Assembly (NCBI GenBank): GCA_041394145.1
Contig: JAWKIW010000016.1
Coordinates: forward strand, 1-64,000
Length of the DNA: 64,000 bases
Direction of reading: 5' to 3'
Origin: JAWKIW01 sp041394145
GTDB taxonomy: Bacteria; Actinomycetota; Acidimicrobiia; Acidimicrobiales; Acidimicrobilacustridaceae
Every line of letters begins with the position of its first letter. Positions within the stretch are counted from its first letter, which is position 1. Position numbers and translations under genes: made by a program. Below are positions 10,285-18,630 of this stretch, in pieces. The notes under the pieces were generated by a model. It was not told the origin of the DNA. It saw only the letters and a program-made list of their open reading frames with translations, and searched no databases.

Positions 10285-11956
10285 GTGCGCCCACGCCGGA
10301 TCCGACGAGCGCACGCCGTCGCCGCAGTGCTGGTGATCGCCGCGGTCGGCGCGTGCACCGGGCACGACACCGCCACGCCACCGTCCGAGCCCGCGCCCTC
10401 GGCCACCGAACCCGCGGGAGCGGACGGTGGGGCGGCGCCCGCCCCCGGGTCTCCCACGCAGGTGGCCGCACGCCTCGTACCGCCCGTGAACCCGCATCTG
10501 GCCGATTCGCCGTGGCCGATGGCGCACCAGGGACCGGCCCAGCAGGCGTCCTCGTCGTTGCCCGGACCGACGAGCGACGACGTCGCGATCCAGCTCGTCG
10601 ACCTCCGATCCGACGCCGACATCGTGCGGGGCGTCGCCCAGACATCGCCGTTCCTGGTGCTGTCGGGCCGCCGCTACGTGGACGAGCCCGAGGGCCGATC
10701 GGTGTGGGGTGCGTCGCTCACCGATCTGTACAAGTACGCGCTCGTCGACGGCGAGGCCCGGTACGTGCACAGCCAGCGGTTGCGATCTGATCCGTTCTCC
10801 ATCCACTGGAACCTGCTGACCCTGGCCGACGGCCGGGTGGTGGTGCCGAGCCCGCTCGGCGCCGACGTGGTCGACGAGCCGTGCCGGACCGATGGGCCGG
10901 CGCTGCTGGTCTTCGAGGACAGGGCCGAGATCGACTCGCCGTTCCGCTGCGTGCCGCGCTGCCTGCTCGGCCCGACGGCGCGGCGAGGTGCCGGGGTCGA
11001 GACGGCGCACCCGTCGGCGCGGTGTCGATGGGCTACAGCGTGACCGCCGCGAACGTGACCTTCACGGGTGAGCTCGTCACCTACTTCCGGCTGCCGACCG
11101 GTCCCGGGGGCGCGTCCGAGACCTACCTGGCTGCGGCGAAGCCCGACCTGTCGGGCTGGGCCGGGTGCGTGTTCGTGTCGTCCACGCAGGTCACCAACAA
11201 CGTCGCGATCGAACCGGTCGACGGCGGTGGCAGCGATGTACGTCGCGGCGGAAGGCTCGATCGTGAAGGTCGTGTGGGACCCCGAGCGAGGCGAGCTCGA
11301 GCGGCGGTGAGTCCGTGCCGGTGCGGGGCCGCACCGGCACGACGCCGACCATCGTCGGCTACGGCGACGGCGCGCTGGTCGTGATCGTCGACGCCCCGTG
11401 TGCGGTGGGCAACCCGTTCACCGGCGTCATCGACTGCGGAGCCGACCAGCGTCCGGCGCAGGTGATCGCCGTGCACCGTGACGACGACGATGAGCGGGTG
11501 CACACCGTGCGGCTGCCCGACACGATCCGCACCGTGGAGAACTCCCCGTCAGCACGGGGGTACCGGCTGGTGGTGGCGGCCTACGGTGGGTACCGCCCAG
11601 ATCCGTCCGTCAAGGGGGTGGCCGGCGTGGCGTGGAACCCCGACCGCGACGAGCTGGAGCTGGCGTGGTTCAACGGCGACGTGCAGATGAACGGGGTGAC
11701 CTCCATCAGCGAGGCGTCCGGCCTCGTGTACAGCAGCGGCGTCGAGCAGGACGGTTCGGTCCACCTGTCCGCCCTTCGGGTGTGGGACGACGGCGACGCG
11801 AAGGCGGGTGCGCGCGTCGTTGACGTCGAGGTCGCGCCGGCCGACCGGGTCGACGACGCCTTCGACCAGGGCAACAGCACCGTGATCGCCGACGACCGCA
11901 CCCTGCTGTGGGCGACCACCAAGGGCTTCGTCGTGGTGCACGAGAAGCCGTCATGA
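10285..11956 (+). CDS. Secreted lipoprotein, frame-broken, beta-propeller-like
   Basis: A GTG at 10285 with GAGGAG upstream gives VRPRRIRRAHAVAAVLVIAAVGAC, a lipoprotein signal with lipobox AVGAC, followed by a Pro/Ser/Thr linker. The mature part has repeated strands such as SPFLVLSGRRYV, LLTLADGRVVVPSPLG, TIVGYGDGALVVIVDAP and RTLLWATTKGFVVVHEK, suggesting a propeller or repeat beta fold. The frame changes near 10960, 11230 and 11305, giving fragments 10252-11043, about 11000-11230, 11225-11310 and 11315-11956. The pieces join into one protein of about 555 residues. The stop overlaps the next ATG (ATGA at 11953). No family name is assigned. Confidence 0.65.
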
Positions 11957-12638
11957 CCACGAGCGTCGGCCGTGATCGGCAGCAGCAGGACAAGCGGGAC
12001 CGGGTGCTCGGCGCGGCCGAGGCCCTGTTGCGCGACGGCGGCCCCGACGCGCTCAGCATGCGCACGCTCGCTAGCGCGCCGATGTCGGTCACGTCACGCC
12101 CTACCACCTGTTCGACTCGAAGCACGGCGTCGTGCTGGCCCTGGTGGTGCGCGCGTTCGGGGGCCACGTCCTGTCGGTCGTGCAGGCCCCACCCGACGAC
12201 GACCCGGTCCGCGACGTGCTCGACCGCCAGCGACGGCTCCTGGACGTGCTGGCGCCAGACGAAGCCTTTGCCCGGGCCGCGCTGCTGGCGCTCGACGAGT
12301 GCGCGCCGCCGAACGACCGGGCCCGCTGGCTCGAGCTCGTGTCGGCCCACAGCGCCGAGGACCTCCGCCGCCTGGTCGCCGCCGGCGTCCTGCGACCGGA
12401 CACCCCTGTCGGGCTCACCAGCCGGTTGCTCCTGCTGGGCCGCGACGGCGCGGTGCGACGGTGGTTCCGGGGATTGTCGTCGTTCGAGCAGCTGCGCGCC
12501 GACTACCTCGCCGTCACGGTGTCCACGCTCCTGGCCATGGCGACCGACGACGGCCGTCGCCGCCTGTGGGGGGAGCTGGCCGCCCTGCCGCAGCCGTCCC
12601 CCGACGAGCTCCAATCCACCGACGAGGAGACACGATGA
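11953..12638 (+). CDS. TetR/AcrR family regulator, one frame break
   Basis: The ATG at 11953 overlaps the previous stop. It reads DRVLGAAEALLRDGGPDALSMRTLA, a TetR helix 1-2 region. One missing C near 12078 restores SRADVGHVTPYHLFDSKHGVVLALVV, the recognition helix and following helix, and the frame then runs cleanly to 12638. About 228 residues in all. The stop overlaps the ATG of the Coq4-like gene (ATGA at 12635), so the two are co-transcribed and probably translationally coupled. The likely role is local control of this small operon. Confidence 0.78.
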
Positions 12639-13360
12639 TCACCGACGCCTTCGCCCCGCTGTTCCTGAAGACGATCAACGACATGCACGCGAACCCGGTG
12701 CACCTGCTGTTCAACCAGTGGTGGAGTCGGGCGACACCCGAGGTGGTCCGGGCCTACACCGACCAGCTCATGGCCGACCCCGCGTTCGCCGCGTTCGTCG
12801 ACCGGGGCTACTACGCCGAGCCGCTCGACCTCGACGCCCTCGGTGCCATGGCCGAGGGGTCGCTCGGGCTGATCTACCGCGACTGGATCATCGACAACGA
12901 CCTGACCGCGCAGATCGCCATGGACTACCGGCAGTTCCACACCATGCTGGTCGACTCGGGAGCCCTCGAGGGCATGCCCGAACCCCTCCAGTACGCGGTG
13001 CTCCGGGGCTTCCAGCTCCACGACTTCCTCCACGTCCTCACCGGCTACGACCCATCGCCACGAGGTGAGATCGCGCTCCAGGCCTTCAGCCTGGCCCAGC
13101 TCCAGTTCCCCTACTTCGCCATGTGGATGTCGACGGCCACCACGCAGATGACCTACCTGCGGCCGACGACCATCGTGCCGTTGATGGACGCGATCACCGA
13201 TGGCTGGCAGTACGGGCGCCGCACGCCCCAGATCTCGCTGCACACGTGGGAGGACGAGCTCGAGCGCCCGCTCGAGGAGATCCGCAAGGAGTGGGGCATC
13301 GAGCCCACGGCGCTGGTCGGCGAGCTCTGGGCCAGGGCTCGGGAGGGGATCGCCGGGTAG
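12635..13360 (+). CDS. Coq4-like protein
   Basis: A 241-residue protein with the Coq4 signature HDxxH-x11-E: HDFLHVLTGYDPSPRGE near residues 130-146, followed by IALQAFSLAQLQFPYFAMWMS. In eukaryotes and some proteobacteria Coq4 binds a divalent metal and acts on the C1 position of ubiquinone precursors. Actinobacteria normally make menaquinone, so a role on another isoprenoid or aromatic acid is likelier here. The gene follows a TetR gene with a 4-bp overlap and is not next to other quinone genes. The motif assignment is solid; the substrate is open. Confidence 0.82.
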   Translation: MITDAFAPLFLKTINDMHANPVHLLFNQWWSRATPEVVRAYTDQLMADPAFAAFVDRGYYAEPLDLDALGAMAEGSLGLIYRDWIIDNDLTAQIAMDYRQFHTMLVDSGALEGMPEPLQYAVLRGFQLHDFLHVLTGYDPSPRGEIALQAFSLAQLQFPYFAMWMSTATTQMTYLRPTTIVPLMDAITDGWQYGRRTPQISLHTWEDELERPLEEIRKEWGIEPTALVGELWARAREGIAG

Positions 13361-13409
13361 GGTCGGGTGCGCCGGAGCAGCACCGCTCCCGCGACCATCG
13401 GGGGCGTGC

Positions 13410-14291
13410 ATGAGCGACGAGCGGTCGGGATCGGCCGACGAGGCGGCGGTGGGTGACGATCGGGCGGACCACGAGCGTTCCATCAGCCTCGACGACGGGC
13501 GCACGCTCGCCTACCTCGACATCGGTGATCCGGGCGGCTACCCGGTCATCAACAACCACGGCGGGCTGAGCTCACGGCTCGACATCTGGCCGGCGTCCGA
13601 CGCGGCGAGGGCGCGGCAGCTGCGCATCATCTCTCCGGACCGACCGGGCATCGGGCGATCCGATGCCAACGCGGGTCACACGATCGAGTCCTGGGCGAAC
13701 GACGTGGAGGCGTTGGCCGACCAGCTCGGCCTGGATCGCTTCGCGGTCATCGGGTGGTCGTTCGGGGGCGGCTACGCCCAGGCCGTGGCGCGCTACCTGA
13801 GCGAGCGGGTGTCCACGCTCGTGCTCGTCGCCAGCGTGATCCCCCGCGAGTGGGCGGGGATGCGCGAGGAGATCAACCGCATGGACCGGGTGCTGCTGCG
13901 GCTCTCGCACAACGCCGTCGGCCGGCTCGACGAGCGCACCATCTTCCACGTGATGGGCCACATGGCGGCCAAGAAGCCCGAGCGCTTCGCCAAGCTCGCC
14001 GGGTTCGAAGAGGGTGGGCCGGCGCTCACCGCGGCGATCGCCGAGGGGCTGTCCAACACCGAGGGCGTGGTCGCGGACTACGAGATCATGAACCAGCCGT
14101 GGGGCTTCGATCCGAGCGACATCACGGTGCCCACCCACATCTGGCAGGGCGACGCCGACGAGCTGGTCCCTCCCGACTGGGCGACGCGCCTGCACGAGGC
14201 GATCGCCGGCTCGACGGTCCACATGGTGGAGGGTGGCACCCACCTGCTCTGGTACGAGCACTGGGACGACCTGTTCGCCGACGTCACGTAG
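13410..14291 (+). CDS. Alpha/beta hydrolase
   Basis: A 293-residue hydrolase. The nucleophile elbow GWSFGGG is near residue 118, NNHGGLSS forms the oxyanion-hole loop, GDADELVPPDWA is the acid loop, and GGTHLLWYEHW carries the catalytic histidine. I chose the ATG at 13410 because the longer frame to 13200 overlaps the Coq4-like gene. SPDRPGIGRSD is typical of the haloperoxidase/epoxide-hydrolase-like subgroup. The substrate is unknown. It lies 49 bp after the Coq4-like gene on the same strand and may share its transcript. Confidence 0.9.
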   Translation: MSDERSGSADEAAVGDDRADHERSISLDDGRTLAYLDIGDPGGYPVINNHGGLSSRLDIWPASDAARARQLRIISPDRPGIGRSDANAGHTIESWANDVEALADQLGLDRFAVIGWSFGGGYAQAVARYLSERVSTLVLVASVIPREWAGMREEINRMDRVLLRLSHNAVGRLDERTIFHVMGHMAAKKPERFAKLAGFEEGGPALTAAIAEGLSNTEGVVADYEIMNQPWGFDPSDITVPTHIWQGDADELVPPDWATRLHEAIAGSTVHMVEGGTHLLWYEHWDDLFADVT

Positions 14292-14439
14292 CGCTCGCCT
14301 CCTCGATGCATCCTGGCGACGAAGGGCGCCTAGGCTCGACCTGTGAGCGGTGACCGCGAGGGCGCGCCGGTGCTGCGAGCCGACCGGCAACGCAGCCTCC
14401 TGCCCGAGGCGACCCTCGACGACGCGGTCGGCGCCCACG

Positions 14440-15540
14440 ATGCGTAGCGGTCGGTCACCCCAACGTCGCGGTCCTCACTGCGCACGTGCCGGCGATGTCG
14501 CGGCACGGCCCGGATCTTCGAGCGGCGGGTCGCGAGCGAGGAGGCTCACGCCCACGACCGTCGGCGTCGTGGCGACGCTCGCGCTCGTGACCGGACTCAC
14601 GGCGAGCTGCACGTCGGGCGGGCCATCGAGTGCCGGCCACCCCACCTCGACGCCCGCCGTGGCGTCGCGTGGACCGGTTGCCGGCAGGATCGACATCGGC
14701 GGGGGCCGCTCCATGTACCTCGAGTGCTCGGGCACCGGGTCGCCGGCCATCGTGCTGGTGTCGGGCCAGCGCAGCTCGGCCGCCGAGTGGCACACCACCC
14801 AGTCCACGGCCACCCCGCCGGCCCGGCCGGTGTTCGAGGAGGTGGCCACGACCAACCGGGTGTGCGCCTACGACCGGCCCGGCACCGTCGTCGGTGACCA
14901 GGGCAGCCGCAGCGACCCGGCGCCGCAGCCGACCGACGCGGCGTCGGCGGCCGCCGACCTGCACGCGCTGTTGACCGCGGCGGGGGAGCAGGGGCCCTTC
15001 GTGTTGGTGGGCCACTCCATCGGGGGGACCGTCGCCCGCCTGTTCGCGACCACCTACCCCGATGCCGTCAGCGGCATGGTGCTCGTCGACACCCCCTCGG
15101 AGTTCTTGCAGGACAACGAGACACCCGAGCAGTGGAAGATCCAGCGTCGGCTCATGAAGGTGGACGGCGCCGACATCGCGGACTCCGTGGCCGAGTACCC
15201 CGACATCGAACGCTTCGACATCGATGCCACGTTCGCCGCGCTGCGGGCGGCGCCGGCCCTGCGCCCGATGCCGCTCGTCGTGATCTCCGCCGACGAGCTC
15301 CTCGGGCCCCAGCTCCCCGCCATGATCGCCGCCGGGTCGGTGCCGGCGGGCACCCCGGCCGACTTCGGGGACACCTTCGACGTCGCCCAGGCGAAGGCGC
15401 AAGCCCAGCTCGCCCGGCTCGAGCCCGACGCCGTCCACATCACCAAGACGAACAGCGGCCACAACGTCCACCTCGTGCAACCCCAGATCGTCACCGGCGC
15501 GATCCGCTTGGCCGCCGACCTCGGTCGCCTCCCACGCTGA
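14440..15540 (+). CDS. Secreted lipoprotein alpha/beta hydrolase
   Basis: A hydrophobic stretch VGVVATLALVTGLTASC ends in a lipobox, so the protein is probably exported and lipid-anchored. The hydrolase core has GHSIGGTVARLFA (nucleophile serine), YDRPGTVVGDQG, VISADE (acid loop) and SGHNVHL (histidine). The start is uncertain: ATG 14440 gives a 366-residue precursor with a long Arg-rich N-region, and an in-frame upstream start at 14350 is possible but less likely. It resembles cell-envelope esterases or lipases. It has no clear operon partner. Confidence 0.78.
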   Translation: MRSGRSPQRRGPHCARAGDVAARPGSSSGGSRARRLTPTTVGVVATLALVTGLTASCTSGGPSSAGHPTSTPAVASRGPVAGRIDIGGGRSMYLECSGTGSPAIVLVSGQRSSAAEWHTTQSTATPPARPVFEEVATTNRVCAYDRPGTVVGDQGSRSDPAPQPTDAASAAADLHALLTAAGEQGPFVLVGHSIGGTVARLFATTYPDAVSGMVLVDTPSEFLQDNETPEQWKIQRRLMKVDGADIADSVAEYPDIERFDIDATFAALRAAPALRPMPLVVISADELLGPQLPAMIAAGSVPAGTPADFGDTFDVAQAKAQAQLARLEPDAVHITKTNSGHNVHLVQPQIVTGAIRLAADLGRLPR

Positions 15541-15599
15541 TCGTCCCCGGGTCCGGGACACCGCGCTGAGCTGTCACACCCGCGTGCGCTCGGCGGTCG

Positions 15600-15926
15600 G
15601 CGGCGCAGGCGATCGTCGAGGCCACCCGGTCCGACGACGCCGACAAGGTGCGGCTGTGCCCCACCAACCCCTATCCGAACGCGGCGGCCGATTGGATCGG
15701 GACGACCCTCATCGCGCAGCGCGCCCAGGTGGCATGGTCCGACCCCGACGTCGCGGCCTGGATGGAACGGTCCCGCCTGAACCCCGGGCGTGGGCTCCGC
15801 GACCACGCCGACGACCCCCGGATGCAGTCGGCGCTGACACGGCTGCTCACCAACGCAGAACCAGCGATCGCCAACCTCACCCGGCTCGCCGATCCCCGCA
15901 CGCGCCAGCTCACCGATTCCATGTGA
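15600..15926 (+). pseudogene. Gene fragment of unknown family
   Basis: The frame reads AAQAIVEATRSDDADKVRLC and then NPYPNAAADWIGTTLIAQRAQ, ending LADPRTRQLTDSM. No ribosome site or convincing start precedes it; GTG 15648 is possible. The composition is protein-like, with a plausible helical pattern, but I do not recognise the family. It may be the 3' remnant of a larger gene. The rest of the 15541-16108 gap shows nothing I can name. Confidence 0.35.
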
Positions 15927-16108
15927 ACCGGGAGCACGGCCGGAGCCCGGGCGCGTCGACGTCGACGTCGTGAAGGCGCCGCTGAGCGCAGCCCGACCTG
16001 GGCGTTGCCTCGACGCACGACCCACAGGAGGCGCCTACGCTGGGGCTCGCGGCGAGCGAGGGGCCACCGCCGAGCCGCACCAGCCTGCGAACCGCTGTGA
16101 GGTGGCCG

Positions 16109-18528
16109 ATGGACGACGCACCCCCGTCGACGGATGTGGCGACGTACTGCCCCTTGTGCGTGTCGCGCTGCGGGGCGCGGGCGACGGTGGGCGACGGGAC
16201 GTTCTCGCTGACCCGCGACCCGTCGCACCCGACGGGCAAGGTGCTGTGCGTCAAGGGTCGGGAGGCCTCTGCCATCACCTTCCACCCGGACCGCCTGCAG
16301 CACCCGATGATCCGCACCAATCCGAAGGGCGCGGCCGACCCGGGCTGGCGTCGGATCACCTGGGACGAGGCGCTCGACACCGTCGCCGACCGGCTCCGGG
16401 CCCTGGCCCGCGACCACGGCCCGGAGTCCGTCGTGTTCAGCTCGGTGTCGCCCTCGACCTCGGCGATCGTGGACTGCGTCGACTGGATCCAGCGGCTCCA
16501 GCGGGCGTTCGGGAGCCCGAACTTCGTGGCGTCGATGGAGCTGTGCGGCTGGGGCCGCCACCTCGCCTCGCTGTACACCTACGGCGCCTCGGTCCCGGGT
16601 CAGTACATGCCGGACCTCGACCGTGCCGAGTGCATCCTGTTCTGGGGCTACAACCCCGCCATCTCGCGGCTGGCCCACGCCACGGCGACCCGGGCGGCGC
16701 TGCACCGGGGCGCCGAGCTGATCGTGGTCGACCCACGACGGGCGGGCCTCGCCTCCAAGGCCGACCCCTGGCTGCGCGTCCGCCCCGGCACCGATGCGGC
16801 GCTGGCGCTGGCGATCATCGACGTGATGATCGAGCGCGGCTGGTACGAGGAGGCGTTCGTGCGGCGCTGGACCAACGCCCCGCTCCTGGTGCGCCGCGAC
16901 ACCGGCCGGTTCCTGCGTGGCGGCGACCTCCCGGGAGGCGGGGACAGGGCCGCCGGGCACTACGTCGCGTGGGACGCGGTCGCGGGCCGACCGATCACCG
17001 TCGACCCCGCCGCGGGCGGCGCTGACGTCGAGGACCACGACCGGCTCGCCCTGGTCGGCCCCGTCGAGGTGTCGACCGCCGGCGGCCCGGTGAGCTGCCG
17101 CCCGGCGTTCCAGCTCCTCGCCGAGCAGGGCCGGGCGATCCCGCCGACGGTCGCGGAGCAGATCACGGGTGTGCCCGCCGCCGACATCGAGCGCGCCGCG
17201 CAGGTGCTGTGGGAGCACCGCCCGGTCGCCTTCTACACCTGGAGCGGACTCGAGCAGCACAGCGGCACCACCCAGATCATCCGAGCGATCAACGTGCTGT
17301 ACGCCCTGACCGGTTGCCTCGACGTCCCCGGTGGCAACGTGCTGTTCACGCCGGTGCCGACCAACCCCGTCACCGGCGCCGCGCTGCTCGACGAGACGCA
17401 GGCGGCGAAGACGATCGGCCTCGCGGAGCGGCCGCTCGGTCCCGCCCGCTTCGGCCACGTCAGCGGCGAGGACCTCTACACCGCGGCGCTCGACGGCCGC
17501 CCGTACCGGCCCCGAGGGCTCGTCAGCTTCGGGTCGAACCTGCTGATGGCCCACGGCGACAGCGCCCGTGGACGGGATGCGCTGCAGTCCCTCGACTTCC
17601 ACGTCCACCTCGACCTGTTCATGACCCCCACCGCAGCGCAGGCCGACATCGTGCTGCCGGTGACGAGCGCCTTCGAGGCCGAGGGGCTCAAGCTCGGCTT
17701 CGAGGTGTCCCAGGAGGCCCAGTCCCTGGTGCAGCTGCGCACCCCGCTCGTGCTGGCGGTGGGCGAGGCCCGGTCGGACATCGCCGTCATCTTCGACCTG
17801 GCCACCCGGCTCGGGCTCGGCGAGCACTTCTTCGGCGGCGATGTCGACGCCGGCTGGGAGCACCAGCTGGCGCCGAGCGGCGTCACCCTCGAACAGCTCC
17901 GGGCCGACCCCGCGGGCGTCCGGGTGCCGCTGGAGACCCGCCACCGGAAGTTCGCGGCGATCGGCGACGACGGGACGCCCACCGGGTTCGCGACGCCCAC
18001 GGGTCGCATCGAGCTGTACGTGGAGGGCTTCCTCGACATCGGCGAGCCGCCGGTCCCGACGTTCACCGAGCCGGCGCTGAGCCCCCGGTCGCGACCCGAC
18101 CTCGCTCCGGTGTTCCCCCTGGTGCTCACCTGCGCCAAGGCGCTGCACTTCTGCGAGACCCAGCACCGCCAGGTCGCCGGCCTGCGTCGCCACGTCCCCG
18201 ATCCCACGGTGGAGCTGCACCCCGACACCGCGGCCGCCCGTGACATCACCGAGGGGGACTGGGTCGAGATCAGGACGCCCAAGGGTGCCGTGCGGGCCGC
18301 GCCGAGCTCGACGACTCGCTCGATCCCGGCGTGGTGAGCGGCCAGCACGGCTGGTTCGAGCCGTGCGAGGAGCTCGGCCTGCCCGGCTTCCCGCCCTTCG
18401 GCCCCGGCAGCGCCAACCTCAACCTGGTGCTCTCCCAGACCCCGAGCGATCCCGTCAGCGGCAGCTCGCCCCTGCGGGCCCAGGTGTGCGAGGTCGTCCG
18501 CCTCGCCGTCGCGGGCCGGCCGGACTGA
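16109..18528 (+). CDS. Molybdopterin (bis-MGD) oxidoreductase
   Basis: The N-terminus has CPLCVSRCG and, further on, KVLCVKG, a Cx2Cx3C...C site for a 4Fe-4S cluster. The molybdopterin-binding core follows (DLDRAECILFWGYNPA; GAELIVVDPRRAGLASKADPWL) and then the MGD-dinucleotide-binding C-terminal domain (VLTCAKALHFCETQHRQ). The ATG at 16109 has GAGGTGG just upstream. The uncorrected frame stops at 18337. One missing C near 18303 restores RAELDDSLDPGVVSGQHGWFEP and an ending at 18528, about 806 residues. No electron-transfer or membrane subunit and no Tat signal is visible, so it may be a soluble single-subunit enzyme. The substrate is unknown. Confidence 0.85.
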
Positions 18529-18630
18529 GCGGGCCCCTCGCCCGGGTCGCGCCCGATCCGTCGAGCCGACGACTGCTCGCGCCGGTCGAGCGTCATCGAC
18601 GCCCGGGTCGGCGCCGCAGTCGTCGCGGGC

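Noticed and set aside
15671..18220. 849-codon open frame on the minus strand
   Set aside because: It runs opposite a clear molybdopterin enzyme gene. Its translation is rich in Arg, Gly and Val without domain patterns, as expected from high-GC antisense frames.
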